A stretch of 64,000 nt of DNA, taken from positions 336,063 to 400,062 of the forward strand of contig NZ_QQAV01000003.1 in NCBI RefSeq assembly GCF_003350475.1. Direction: 5' to 3'. This document shows positions 17,216 to 25,402 of the stretch, piece after piece. The notes beneath the pieces were generated by a model. The model was given only the letters and a program-made list of their open reading frames with translations, did not search any database and was not told the origin of the DNA. Made by a program: the position numbers and the translations under genes. The stretch's first letter is position 1; each line of letters starts with the position of its first letter. The DNA comes from Pseudacidovorax intermedius. Its GTDB lineage: Bacteria; Pseudomonadota; Gammaproteobacteria; Burkholderiales; Burkholderiaceae_C.

Positions 17216-17234
17216 TAGTTATTCAACTGAACTA
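17216..17234. promoter_or_regulatory. AT-rich inverted repeat in front of the first tannase-like gene
   Basis: TAGTT-N9-AACTA lies in an unusually AT-rich patch, immediately after a TATATT hexamer (17211-17216) that could be a -10 box and 18 bp before the coding start. The placement suggests a repressor operator. It is unlike the palindrome beside the marR gene. Inferred. Confidence 0.4.
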
Positions 17235-17252
17235 TTTGGAGGAGAAAGAGAC

Positions 17253-19043
17253 ATGTCCCTGGCAACCCTTGGAAGGCTGACCTTGCCGCTCGCTGCCGCT
17301 GCACTGGCAGCAGCTTGCGGTGGTGGCGGTTCGTCTTCGCTGGCCTTTGTGCCCAGCACCGCGGCCCCCGCGCCGGCACCTGCCACGCCCCCTGCGGCGG
17401 GACCGGCGACGCCATCCGATCCCGCCCTGCCGCAACTGACTGCTGCCGTAGGCGCCGCGTTGCAGGGCGACTGCACGTCGCTGTCGAGCTTCAGCTTCGC
17501 CAACACCACCATCACCAGCGTGACTACCGCCGCCGCCGGCACGCTCAAGGTGGCTGGCAAGGACATCCCTGCCCATTGCGTCGTCACCGGCAAGATGTTC
17601 GAGCGGGTGAGCCCCGTCGATGGACAGACCTATTCGGTCGGCTTCCAGATGCGCTTGCCCCTGGCCTGGAACGGCCGCTACCTGTACCAGGGCAACGGTG
17701 GTACGGACGGCGTGGTCTCCAACGCCACCGGTGCCGTCGGCAGCGGCGGTCCGCTGACCAACGCGCTCTACAACGGCTTCGCCGTGATCTCCTCGGACGC
17801 CGGGCACAGCAGTGCGCAAAACCCGCTCTTCGGCCTCGACCCAGAGGCGCGCATCGACTACGGCTACGGCGCGGTGCGCAAGCTCACGCCCATGGCCAAG
17901 GCGCTGATCAAGGCCGCCTACGGCAAGGGCCCGGACCGCTCCTACGTCGGCGGCTCGTCCAACGGTGGGCGCCATGCCATGGTCACGGCCTCCCGCCTGC
18001 CGGCCGAGTACGACGGCGTGCTCGCCAACTCGCCCGGCTTCAGCCTGCCCAAGGCCGCGGCCGCACAGCTCTACAGCGCCCAGCAGTTCCGCAAGGTGGC
18101 CACCGACGAGACCGACCTGTCGACAGGCTTCACGCTGACGGAACGCAAGCTGGTGGCGCAAAAGATCAACGACCGCTGCGATGCGCTGGACGGCGTCAAG
18201 GACGGCCTCGTGCAGGACGTGGAGGCGTGCCGCGCCGCCTTCAATCTGTTTCGCGATGTGCCGACCTGCGTCGGCGCGCGTGACGGCACCTGCCTGACCG
18301 GCGCGCAGAAAAGCGCCATCGACGCGATGTACTACGGCCCGGTCAACAGCCGCGGCGAGCAGCTCTACGCGACCCAGCCCTACGACCCGGGCCTGGTCGG
18401 CAGCAGCTGGGCCAGCTGGAAGTTCACCAGCTCGGTGGGTGCGGCGCGCGACCCGGTGGCCGTGGGCATCATCTTCCAGGTACCACCGGACGCGAGCATC
18501 GTCAACAACTCCCGGGCCTTCGCGTTCAACTACAACTTCGACCTGGACTTTCCCAAGCTCTTCGCCACCAGCACGCTGTACACGGAGAACGCCTGGTCGT
18601 TCATGACGCCACCCAACCCGACCAAGCTCGATACGCTGCGCGACCGGGGCGCCAAGATGATCGTGGTGCAGGGCGTGTCGGATGGCGTGTTCTCGATCGA
18701 CGACACCAAGCGCTGGTATGACGAGCTCAACGCCGAGAACAAGGGCAAGGCGGCGCGCTTCGTCCGCTTCTTCCGCGTGCCAGGCATGAACCACAGCAGC
18801 GGAGGCGTCTCCACCGACCAATACGACGCGCTGGACGCCCTCGTCAAGTGGGTCGAGCAAGGCGTGGTGCCGGACCGCATCGTGGCCACCGCGCGCGGCA
18901 CGGGCAACGCCGGTGGCGTGAACAGCGAGCTACCCAGCGACTGGGCTGCCGACCGTACGCGTCCGCTGTGCCCTTATCCGCTGGTGGCCCGCTACAACGG
19001 CAGCGGCGACAGCGAGAAGGCAGAGAACTTCAGCTGCAAGTGA
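17253..19043 (+). CDS. Tannase/feruloyl esterase family exported lipoprotein
   Basis: 596 residues. A lipoprotein signal ends at ALAAAC (Cys about 22), then a Gly/Ser and Ala/Pro linker to about residue 60. The alpha/beta-hydrolase body has the nucleophile motif GGSSNGGRH (Ser about 234), the calcium-loop-like segment CDALDGVKDGLV, the acid in VSDGVFS and the histidine in MNHSSGG, so the triad looks complete. The C-terminus RTRPLCPYPLVARYNGSGD with paired cysteines is typical of the family. It hydrolyses ester bonds of gallate- or hydroxycinnamate-type substrates at the cell surface; the real substrate is unknown. GGAGGAG precedes the ATG. It converges with a paralogue. Confidence 0.9.
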   Translation: MSLATLGRLTLPLAAAALAAACGGGGSSSLAFVPSTAAPAPAPATPPAAGPATPSDPALPQLTAAVGAALQGDCTSLSSFSFANTTITSVTTAAAGTLKVAGKDIPAHCVVTGKMFERVSPVDGQTYSVGFQMRLPLAWNGRYLYQGNGGTDGVVSNATGAVGSGGPLTNALYNGFAVISSDAGHSSAQNPLFGLDPEARIDYGYGAVRKLTPMAKALIKAAYGKGPDRSYVGGSSNGGRHAMVTASRLPAEYDGVLANSPGFSLPKAAAAQLYSAQQFRKVATDETDLSTGFTLTERKLVAQKINDRCDALDGVKDGLVQDVEACRAAFNLFRDVPTCVGARDGTCLTGAQKSAIDAMYYGPVNSRGEQLYATQPYDPGLVGSSWASWKFTSSVGAARDPVAVGIIFQVPPDASIVNNSRAFAFNYNFDLDFPKLFATSTLYTENAWSFMTPPNPTKLDTLRDRGAKMIVVQGVSDGVFSIDDTKRWYDELNAENKGKAARFVRFFRVPGMNHSSGGVSTDQYDALDALVKWVEQGVVPDRIVATARGTGNAGGVNSELPSDWAADRTRPLCPYPLVARYNGSGDSEKAENFSCK

Positions 19044-19071
19044 GCGGGGCGGGCGGGCCAGGACCCACCAC

Positions 19072-19094
19072 GCCGGGGCCCTACCGGTCCCGGC
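19072..19094. terminator. Hairpin between convergent tannase-like genes
   Basis: GCCGGGGCC-ctacc-GGTCCCGGC forms a 9-bp stem with one G-T pair and a 5-nt loop in the 58-bp gap between the two convergent stops. Symmetry lets it serve both directions. There is no T-tract. Confidence 0.45.
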
Positions 19095-19101
19095 AGGCCC
19101 G

Positions 19102-20835
19102 TCAGCGGCAGCTGAAGCTGCTGGCCGACTCGATGCTGCCCGAGCCGTTGTAGACCGCCTCCTTCGGGTAGGGGCACAGCGGGCGGGTGCGGCCCGGCCA
19201 GGCCACGCCGGCGGCGGCGCGTGCGGTGGCGACCATCACATCGGGCGCCTGGCCCTTCTCCACCCAGTTGACCACCGCACCGAAGGCATCGAACTGGTCG
19301 GTGCCGTACTTGCCGCCGCTGCAGTGGTCCATGCCGGGCACCGCGAAGGCACGGGCGAACTTGTCGGCCTCGGTGCGGCCGTAGCGTGCGATCACGCGGT
19401 CCTGGTACCGGGACAGATCGGTGAAGGAGAAGGCCCAGTCGGCCGTGCCGTTGAACGAGAGGATCTTGCCCCCACGCGCGCGGAAGGCGTCCATGTCGGC
19501 CGAGTCCGCGTCCGTGAACTCGTGGCCGGAGCGCGTGTAGATGCCGGCCACGTCGAAGATCTTGGCGTACTCGGCATCCAGGTCGGCCGTGCGGGCGTAG
19601 CCGAGCAGGTCGGTGGTGACCGTAGGCGGCGTGGTGTACACGTGCGAGGCCTCGCCCGCGAAGATGGCGTAGTACAGCTGGGCGGGCGTGCCGACCGTGT
19701 CGATCATGCCGGGGTCATAGGGCCAGGGTCCGTAGATCTGGCGGCCGGTGGACGTCTTCGCACCCTCGAAGAACTTCTTCACATAGGCGGCCTTGTCGGC
19801 GCTGAGGCAGTTGCTGGTGGCGCCGCCGGTGCAGACCCACTGGGACGGATCGGGGTTGCAGGCGCTGGGCTTGCTGACCATGCCGTCGATGACGCCGTCG
19901 GCCGCGTCGCAGCTGGCGAGGATGCGGCTGCGCACCGTGTCCTTCTCTGCACTCGTGAGCGCATTGAAGATGTCGGGCTTGCCATCGGTGCCCAGCGGCG
20001 CGACGCTGGCCGCGGCCTGGGCACGGAAGATCGAGCCTTCGAGCGCTGCCGCCGTCAGCCGAAAGCCGGGCGCACCCGCCACGATGCCGTCGAACAGCTG
20101 CGGGTAGCGCTGGGCCGCGACCATGGCCTGCCGCCCACCGTTGGAGCAGCCGACGAAATAGGAGCGGCTGGGCTGCACGCCATAGAGCTGCTTCATCACC
20201 GCCTGCGACGAACCGGCCACCAGCGGCAGCTGCTTGTCGCCGTATTCGTCACGCGCCTGCGGATCCACCGCGAACAGGAAGGTGACGTTCGAGCTCATGT
20301 CGAAGGGCGCCTCGTGCCCCGAATCAGTGGTCACGACCGCATAGCCGTCCAGCAGCGCGTTGCGCGTCGCGCCGCCCCCTGGATAGGCGCCGAGCGCGGC
20401 CGGCACGCTGCCGTCCACGCCGCTGCCGCCCTGGTAGAAGAAGCGCTGGTTCCAGTCCTTGGGCAGCCGCAGTTCGAAAAGGATGGCGTAGGGTTGGCCG
20501 TCGACGCCGGTGCGCTTGTTGAGCTCACCGCGCACCAGACAGTGGTCGGGCGTGGAGGATGCGGGGCTCGCCGTGTTGGTCACGCCCGCCGTGTAGACCG
20601 CGCTGACCAGCTTGCCGTTGGCCAGCGGCAGCCCGGCCAGCGCACTGCACTGGGCCTGGAAGCTGGCCGCAGGCGCCGGGGCCGGCGCGCTCGTCGGGGT
20701 GCCGCCTGGCGCGGGCGCAGGCGCTGCGGCCGTGGGCGCAAAGCTGGTGCTCCCACCACTTCCTCCGCATGCGGTCAACAGCAGCGCGGCGGCCGCAGCC
20801 ACGCCGGTCACACACCATCCTTGTAACTTCATCAT
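19102..20835 (-). CDS. Tannase/feruloyl esterase family exported lipoprotein (paralogue)
   Basis: 577 residues. The lipoprotein signal ends AALLLTAC (Cys about 23), followed by GGSGGSTSFAPTAAA and an Ala/Pro linker. Catalytic elements are GCSNGGRQ (Ser about 230), GTADWAFS (Asp) and MDHCSGG (His); the calcium-loop-like CDAADGVIDGMV is also present. The C-terminus GRTRPLCPYPKEAVYNGSG matches its convergent neighbour, so the two are divergent paralogues. The start ATG has GAGG about 8 bp upstream; a second ATG follows directly. A perfect palindrome and a divergent marR gene lie upstream, so this copy is probably repressed by that MarR protein until an aromatic acid ligand appears. Confidence 0.9.
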   Translation of the reverse strand: MMKLQGWCVTGVAAAAALLLTACGGSGGSTSFAPTAAAPAPAPGGTPTSAPAPAPAASFQAQCSALAGLPLANGKLVSAVYTAGVTNTASPASSTPDHCLVRGELNKRTGVDGQPYAILFELRLPKDWNQRFFYQGGSGVDGSVPAALGAYPGGGATRNALLDGYAVVTTDSGHEAPFDMSSNVTFLFAVDPQARDEYGDKQLPLVAGSSQAVMKQLYGVQPSRSYFVGCSNGGRQAMVAAQRYPQLFDGIVAGAPGFRLTAAALEGSIFRAQAAASVAPLGTDGKPDIFNALTSAEKDTVRSRILASCDAADGVIDGMVSKPSACNPDPSQWVCTGGATSNCLSADKAAYVKKFFEGAKTSTGRQIYGPWPYDPGMIDTVGTPAQLYYAIFAGEASHVYTTPPTVTTDLLGYARTADLDAEYAKIFDVAGIYTRSGHEFTDADSADMDAFRARGGKILSFNGTADWAFSFTDLSRYQDRVIARYGRTEADKFARAFAVPGMDHCSGGKYGTDQFDAFGAVVNWVEKGQAPDVMVATARAAAGVAWPGRTRPLCPYPKEAVYNGSGSIESASSFSCR

Positions 20836-20912
20836 GGAATCCCTCGCGATGATTGAGTTGGAATCAGATTGCACAGGCGCGAGCACCGTCCGCAGCCTCG
20901 CCACGCCGCTTT

Positions 20913-20934
20913 GATTGTTTGCATGCAAACAATC
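20913..20934. promoter_or_regulatory. Perfect 22-bp palindrome, probable MarR operator
   Basis: The arms GATTGTTTGCA and TGCAAACAATC are exact reverse complements. The site is 78 bp before the esterase start and 72 bp before marR, in the 171-bp divergent intergenic region. A wholly symmetric, AT-containing site in GC-rich DNA next to a MarR gene is strong evidence for an operator controlling both genes. Confidence 0.7.
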
Positions 20935-21006
20935 GGACGGTGGCACTTAGCAGAATCCGAGCCAGGGCCGACGCACCGGCTCGGCGCAGAAAAGCACAAT
21001 CGCTTC

Positions 21007-21417
21007 ATGAGCTATCGACTGGATGAACAGGTCGGCTTCCTGCTGCGGGTTCTCTATCAGCGCAATGCGGAACTGCTGACCCAGGCCCTGGACGGACTGA
21101 CACCCACCCAATGGGCGGTGATCTCGATGCTGGCCCAGGTGCAGGAGTGCTCGCAGAACCTGTTGGGGCGCATGACCGCCATGGATGCAGCCACGATCAA
21201 GGGCGTGGCGGACCGCTTGGCGGCACGCGGCCTGGTGCAGTTCCAGGACGACCCGGCGCACCGGCGGCGGGTCCTGGTCTCGCTGACGCCGGAGGGCCTG
21301 GCGCTTTACGACCGGCTCGCCGATGCCGCTGCCGGCGTCAGCGACGCCACGTTGTCGCGCCTGAGCCCGGCGCAGGCGGCCAAGCTGGTGCAGTTGCTGA
21401 AGCTCGCGGCCGGCTAA
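21007..21417 (+). CDS. MarR family transcriptional regulator
   Basis: A 136-residue winged-helix MarR protein. It has an N-terminal dimerisation helix (LDEQVGFLLRVLYQRNAELL), a recognition region (LTPTQWAVISMLAQV, MDAATIKGVADRLAARGLV) and the wing (DDPAHRRRVLVSLTPEG). MarR proteins typically repress adjacent genes and release DNA on binding aromatic acids. It is divergent from the tannase-like lipoprotein gene, with the 22-bp palindrome between them, which makes hydroxybenzoate- or cinnamate-responsive control of the esterase plausible. It ends 29 bp before the convergent SMP-30 gene. Confidence 0.92.
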   Translation: MSYRLDEQVGFLLRVLYQRNAELLTQALDGLTPTQWAVISMLAQVQECSQNLLGRMTAMDAATIKGVADRLAARGLVQFQDDPAHRRRVLVSLTPEGLALYDRLADAAAGVSDATLSRLSPAQAAKLVQLLKLAAG

Positions 21418-21446
21418 GCCGCTGCGGCCGAGGGCGGTGCTCGCCG

Positions 21447-22328
21447 CTATCCGCCAAAGCGCTGCGTGGGCAAGCCCACCACCGGCAGCCCGTCGACGAC
21501 GAACAGGCCGCCGTCCTGCGGCAGCCGGCCTTCCAGTCGGGCGCTGCGCGAGATGCTGGTCACATACAGCTGCGTCAAGCCCGGCCCGCCGAAGCACAGG
21601 CTGGTCGGGTACGTGAGCGGCAGCGGCACGCAGCGCTCCAGATCGCCGTCGGGCGAGAAGCGGGCCAGTTGCGCCGCGCGCACCAGCACGCTCCAGACGA
21701 AACCCTCGGCATCGACCGTGGCGCCATCGGGGCCGGATTCGAAGGCGTGCGTCTCCACGAAGCGGCGCTTGTGGGCCAGCGGACCCTGCGGGTCATAGTC
21801 GTAGGCCCAGATCACGCGCGCCAGGCTGTCGGCCAGGTAGAGCGTGCGGCCGTCGGGGCTGAAACAGGGGCCGTTGGCAAAGCCGATGTCGTCGGCCAGC
21901 CGCTCCACGCTGCCATCCGGCCGCAGGCGGTAGAGCCCGCCGCGCACCGGCGCCCCCTCCGCCCGGTTCATGTGCATGGTGCCGGCGACGAAGTTGCCGG
22001 CCGCGTCGCACTTGCCGTCGTTGAGCCGCACGTCTTCGTCCGCGAGGCCGATGTCGCCCAGCATCGTCAGCTGGCGGGTGCCGAAGTCGTAGCGGCCGAA
22101 GCCATGGCGCAGCGCCACCACCACCGCATCGCCCTGCGCCGGCGCGATGGCGCCCAGTGGCGCAGGCAGTGCATGCGATGCCAGTGCGCCGGTGGCCGGC
22201 AGCAGGCGGTGGACCGTGCCGGCCAGCGCGTCGATCCAGCACAGGGCCTGCGCCTCGGCGTCCCAGCAGGGGCTTTCGCCCAGCTGGTCGCGCGTGATGC
22301 CCAGGCGGTGGATGTCGAGGTGCGGCAT
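21447..22328 (-). CDS. SMP-30/gluconolactonase/LRE family protein
   Basis: A 293-residue six-bladed beta-propeller lactonase, normal length for the family. Metal-site motifs are visible: GESPCWD near the N-terminus (Glu), NDGKCDAAGNFVAGT, FANGPCFSPDG (Asn) and SGPDGATVDAEG (Asp). Members hydrolyse sugar lactones such as glucono- or arabinonolactone. The chosen ATG gives MPHLDIHRLG and excludes a longer extension across the divergent promoter. It is transcribed away from the Bug-CaiB pair and converges with marR, so its pathway partner is not obvious from context. Confidence 0.88.
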   Translation of the reverse strand: MPHLDIHRLGITRDQLGESPCWDAEAQALCWIDALAGTVHRLLPATGALASHALPAPLGAIAPAQGDAVVVALRHGFGRYDFGTRQLTMLGDIGLADEDVRLNDGKCDAAGNFVAGTMHMNRAEGAPVRGGLYRLRPDGSVERLADDIGFANGPCFSPDGRTLYLADSLARVIWAYDYDPQGPLAHKRRFVETHAFESGPDGATVDAEGFVWSVLVRAAQLARFSPDGDLERCVPLPLTYPTSLCFGGPGLTQLYVTSISRSARLEGRLPQDGGLFVVDGLPVVGLPTQRFGG

Positions 22329-22390
22329 GCCGCGCAGTGTCCGCAGCCGATCCGCGCCCCGATGTGCAGGAGTCGGAAAGCATCTTTTCA

Positions 22391-22404
22391 TTGATCGAGA
22401 TCAA
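22391..22404. promoter_or_regulatory. Perfect FNR/Anr-type box (TTGAT-N4-ATCAA)
   Basis: TTGAT-CGAG-ATCAA matches the FNR-family consensus exactly. A candidate -10 hexamer TAGACT lies at 22423-22428, so the box centre would sit about 38-40 bp before the start of transcription, near the class II activator position. It would put the Bug-CaiB pair under oxygen control. Inferred from sequence match only. Confidence 0.5.
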
Positions 22405-22471
22405 GGTCCGTGGACGCCCCCCTAGACTGGCCGCCACGCCCGAGACAGGGCCCAAGACCCGGAGACACACC

Positions 22472-23434
22472 ATGAGCCATCGCCGCCAATTCCTGGCTGG
22501 CCTGCTGCTCGGCGCCTGCGCGCTGAGCCCGGCCCTCGCCCAGCAGAACGTCACCCGCATCGTGGTGCCCTTCGCCGCCGGAGGCGGCACCGACCAGTAC
22601 TGCCGCATCCTGGCCCAGGAGCTGAACAAGCACGGCATGAACGTCATCATCGAGAACAAGCCGGGCGCCAGCGGCATCCTGGCGGCCGACTACGTGGCCC
22701 GCTCCAAGCCGGACGGCCAGACGGTGCTGGTCTCGTCGCTGGGCACGCTGGCCAACAACATCGCGCTCTACGACAAGCTGCCCTACGACCCGGCCAAGGA
22801 CTTCGCCTCGGTCACGCAGATCGCCTACCAGCCCTCGGTGATCGTGGGCCGCACCGACCTGCCCTACAAGAACATCAAGGAGATGGTGGCCTATGCCAAG
22901 GCCAACCCCGGCAAGATCAACCGCGGCTCACCGGGCGCCTCCATCCTGACCAACCTGGCGCCCATCGCCTTCGAGCGTGCCCAGGGCTTCAGCACCACGC
23001 ACATTCCCTTCAACGGCGACGCGCCGGCGCTGCAGGCGCTGCTGGGTGGGCAGATCGACATCCACGGCACCTCCATCACCGGCTCGCTGCCCTACATCAA
23101 GGCCGGCAAGCTGCGCGTGCTGGGCGTGATGGACGACCAGCGCCTGCCGCAGGTGCCCGACGCCCCCACCTTCAAGGAGATGGGCTACGACATGGTGGCC
23201 ACGCTCTGGTATTCGTTCTCGGTGCCGTCCGGCACGCCGCGCGCGGCCATCGACAAGCTCAACAAGGCCGTCAACCAGGTGATCGCCGACCCCGAGTTCG
23301 TGACCCGCGCCCGCGCCATCGGCATGGAGCCGCGTGGCAGTACGCCGGAAGAGCTGGACCGTTTCGTCAAGACGGAGTCGGACCGCTGGCTGCCGCTTCT
23401 GCAGAGCCTGAACATCCCCAAGCAAGGCACTTGA
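22472..23434 (+). CDS. Bug family (TctC-type) periplasmic solute receptor
   Basis: 320 residues. It has a twin-arginine-like start (SHRRQFLAG) and a cleavable signal ending ALAQ near residue 24, then IVVPFAAGGGTDQYCR, NKPGASGILAADYVARSKPDGQT, IPFNGDAPALQALLGGQIDIHG and VMDDQRLPQVPDAPTFKEMG. These are the Bug landmarks with a slightly atypical ligand loop. GGAGAC precedes the ATG. It is followed after 13 bp by a CaiB-type CoA-transferase, so the ligand is probably a carboxylate that the transferase converts to a CoA ester. No membrane partner is encoded nearby. Confidence 0.92.
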   Translation: MSHRRQFLAGLLLGACALSPALAQQNVTRIVVPFAAGGGTDQYCRILAQELNKHGMNVIIENKPGASGILAADYVARSKPDGQTVLVSSLGTLANNIALYDKLPYDPAKDFASVTQIAYQPSVIVGRTDLPYKNIKEMVAYAKANPGKINRGSPGASILTNLAPIAFERAQGFSTTHIPFNGDAPALQALLGGQIDIHGTSITGSLPYIKAGKLRVLGVMDDQRLPQVPDAPTFKEMGYDMVATLWYSFSVPSGTPRAAIDKLNKAVNQVIADPEFVTRARAIGMEPRGSTPEELDRFVKTESDRWLPLLQSLNIPKQGT

Positions 23435-23447
23435 GGCCCCACCGGTC

Positions 23448-24656
23448 ATGACGTCCTTCTCTCCCGCCCCGCTCGCCGGCCTGCGCGTGCTGGACCTGTC
23501 CCGCGTGATGGCGGGCCCGCTGTGCGCCCAGGCGCTGGCGGACCTGGGCGCGGAGGTGATCAAGGTCGAGCATCCGGACCGCGGCGACGACACGCGCGAC
23601 TGGGGGCTGCGCATCGGCCGGCACAACACCACCTACTTCAACAGCTGCAACCGCAACAAGCGATCGGTGGCCATCGACCTGCAGACGCCCGAGGGCCGCG
23701 ACATGGCGCGGCAGCTGGCGGCGAAGAGCGACGTGCTGATCCAGAACTTCAAGCACGGCGGCGCCGAGAAGATGGGCCTGGGCTACGAGGACCTGAAGGC
23801 GCTGAACCCCGGGCTCATCTACTGCTCCATCGCCGGCTACTCGGCGCTGGGCCCCGAGCGTGCGCGTCCGGGCTACGACCTGGTGATCCAGGGCGAGACG
23901 GGCCTGATGGCGATGAACGGCGAGGAGGGGCAGGGCCCGCTCAAGTTCGGCATCGCGGCGGTCGACATGTTCACGGGCATGTATGCGGGGCAGGCCATCC
24001 TGGCCGTGCTGCACGAGCGCCACCGCACGGGCCGTGGGCGGCACATCCAGATGTCGCTGTACGACGGCGGGATGATGATCACCTCGTACTACGGCCTCAC
24101 GGCCTGGATGCAGCAGGCCGATCCGCCCAAGTTCGGCAACTCGCATCCGTCGATCGTGCCGTACGGTGTGTTCGACGCGGCCGACGGGCCGGTGGTGATC
24201 GCGGTGGGCAACAACGGCCAGTTCCGCAAGTTCTGCGAGGCCGTGATCGAACGGCCCGACCTGCCGCAGGACGCACGCTTCGCGCAGAACACCGAGCGCT
24301 CGAAGCACCGCGCCGTGCTGCTGCCCATCCTGCTGGCCGAGATCGCGAAGCATCCGCGGGCGCTGCTGATCGAGCGCATGGATGCCGCGGGCATCCCCTG
24401 CGGCGAGGTATTGGGGCTGTACGAGGCGCTCGGTTCGGCCCGCACCCGCGAGGTGGGCCTGTGGCACAGCTTCGAGGACAGCGAAGCCGGCACGCAAGGC
24501 GTGCATGCGCCACCCTATGTGTTCGACGGCCAGCGCGCGCCCGTCCACCAGTCGCCGCCGCATTTGGGCGAGCACACGGTCGAGGTGCTGGGCGAGCTGC
24601 TGGGGTTGCAGGGCAGCGACCTGGAAGGTCTGCGGGCGCGGCAGGTGATCCGGTAG
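23448..24656 (+). CDS. CaiB/BaiF family CoA-transferase (class III)
   Basis: 402 residues of the class III CoA-transferase family. It begins LAGLRVLDLSRVMAGPLCAQ, then LGAEVIKVEHPDRGDDTR, NRNKRSVAIDLQTPEGR and the catalytic-aspartate region RPGYDLVIQGETGLM. The interlocked-dimer family moves CoA from a donor thioester to a free acid. Thirteen base pairs separate it from the Bug receptor upstream, indicating one transcript. It is the last gene before the 841-bp repeat island. The acid substrate is unknown. Confidence 0.9.
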   Translation: MTSFSPAPLAGLRVLDLSRVMAGPLCAQALADLGAEVIKVEHPDRGDDTRDWGLRIGRHNTTYFNSCNRNKRSVAIDLQTPEGRDMARQLAAKSDVLIQNFKHGGAEKMGLGYEDLKALNPGLIYCSIAGYSALGPERARPGYDLVIQGETGLMAMNGEEGQGPLKFGIAAVDMFTGMYAGQAILAVLHERHRTGRGRHIQMSLYDGGMMITSYYGLTAWMQQADPPKFGNSHPSIVPYGVFDAADGPVVIAVGNNGQFRKFCEAVIERPDLPQDARFAQNTERSKHRAVLLPILLAEIAKHPRALLIERMDAAGIPCGEVLGLYEALGSARTREVGLWHSFEDSEAGTQGVHAPPYVFDGQRAPVHQSPPHLGEHTVEVLGELLGLQGSDLEGLRARQVIR

Positions 24657-24711
24657 CGCGGGATCGCTCATCGGTTCCGGTCTTCGGCGCACCGGCGGCG
24701 GGGCCACTGAC

Positions 24712-24878
24712 CCGGCAGAGGACGCCGGCATGCGCGCTCCCGGTGCACGCTCGCGCTGACCGGCTTGCCTCACCAGATGGGTGCTCGCTCTCCACCGACG
24801 CGCCTTGCGCACTGCACGGCGCCGCGAATGGCACCTCCGCACGCACACCGTCATCCTCCGCCTCGACGTTGCGCGCGA
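24712..24878 (+). repeat. Inverted repeat, copy 1 (about 167 bp)
   Basis: Begins CCGGCAGAGG and runs to GCGCGCGAG. Its reverse complement appears at 25237-25402 with scattered substitutions (for example CACCAGATGGG versus CGCCGGACGGG). The copies share GCATGCGCGCTCCCGGTGC and the ACTGCACGGCGCCGCGAATG core. Probably a dispersed non-coding element. Confidence 0.8.
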
Positions 24879-24925
24879 GCCCTCCGCTTTTCAGGTCGCG
24901 GAGCCTTGAGACCATCAGGGTCGTG

Positions 24926-24955
24926 GAGTCCTTGAGTCCTTGAGTCCTTGAGTCC
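24926..24955. repeat. 8-bp tandem repeat GAGTCCTT (3.75 copies)
   Basis: Consecutive GAGTCCTT units directly precede the hexanucleotide tract. Short-unit repeats of this kind are prone to slippage; no coding or promoter role is visible. Confidence 0.85.
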
Positions 24956-24960
24956 GGGGT

Positions 24961-25038
24961 CCCCGGCCCCGGCCCCGGCCCCGGCCCCGGCCCCGGTCCT
25001 GGTCCTGGTCCTGGTCCTGGTCCTGGTCCTGGTCCTGG
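24961..25038. repeat. Two abutting hexanucleotide tracts: (CCCCGG)x6 then (TCCTGG)x7
   Basis: Positions 24961-24996 hold six CCCCGG units and 24997-25038 seven TCCTGG units, without interruption. The second unit differs from the first at two positions, as if one tract arose from the other. The tract is not in a gene; read on the minus strand it would encode alternating Pro-Gly. Confidence 0.9.
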
Positions 25039-25087
25039 TTCATAGGGTCCTGGCGTTTCGAGACAAGGCCGCCCAGTCAACCCCAGA

Positions 25088-25109
25088 CCGTTCGGGCTGA
25101 GCCTGTGGA
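25088..25109 (-). repeat. REP-like dispersed unit (CCGTTCGGGCTGAGCCTG type), copy 1
   Basis: CCGTTCGGGCTGAGCCTGTGGA is the reverse orientation of the unit at 26742-26765. Such CTTCGACA-GCTCAG units are commonly scattered between genes in high-GC Proteobacteria. Confidence 0.6.
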
Positions 25110-25180
25110 GCCCCGTCCCTATGGGCAGCAAGCAAGCGGCTCAAGCAGCGCTGGGCATTTGCGCCGCGCGCCGATCTGCC

Positions 25181-25204
25181 CTTCGACAAGCTCAGGGCGA
25201 ACGG
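25181..25204 (+). repeat. REP-like dispersed unit (CTTCGACAAGCTCAGGG type), copy 2
   Basis: Matches the unit at 26742-26765 with substitutions (AAGCTCAGGG for AGGCTCAGCC) and ends GCGAACGG. It lies within the repeat island. Confidence 0.6.
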
Positions 25205-25236
25205 AGTGAGGACCCGGGCGGCCGAACCCAGCCGTT

Positions 25237-25402
25237 CGCGCGCAGCGTCCAGGCGGAGGGTGCCGGTGTGCGTGCGGAGGTGCCATTCGCGGCGCCGTGC
25301 AGTGCCCCGAGCACGTCGGTGGAAAGCGAGCACCCGTCCGGCGAGGCAAGCCGGTCAGCGCGAGCGTGCACCGGGAGCGCGCATGCCGGTGCCCTCTGCC
25401 GG
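25237..25402 (-). repeat. Inverted repeat, copy 2 (about 166 bp)
   Basis: Reverse-complement copy of 24712-24878, here running from CGCGCGCAGCGTCC to CCCTCTGCCGG. The spacer between copies is 358 bp and contains the tandem repeats. Single-stranded DNA or RNA across this region could fold into a very long stem. Confidence 0.8.

Noticed and set aside
24097-25131. Long minus-strand reading frame containing a Pro-Gly repeat stretch
   Set aside because: It crosses the hexanucleotide tract and runs antisense through the CaiB gene; there is no ribosome-binding site or protein family, and the composition simply reflects the DNA repeats.
24712-25402. Insertion sequence or transposon with terminal inverted repeats
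   Set aside because: The inverted copies enclose only tandem repeats; no transposase fragment and no flanking duplication were found.
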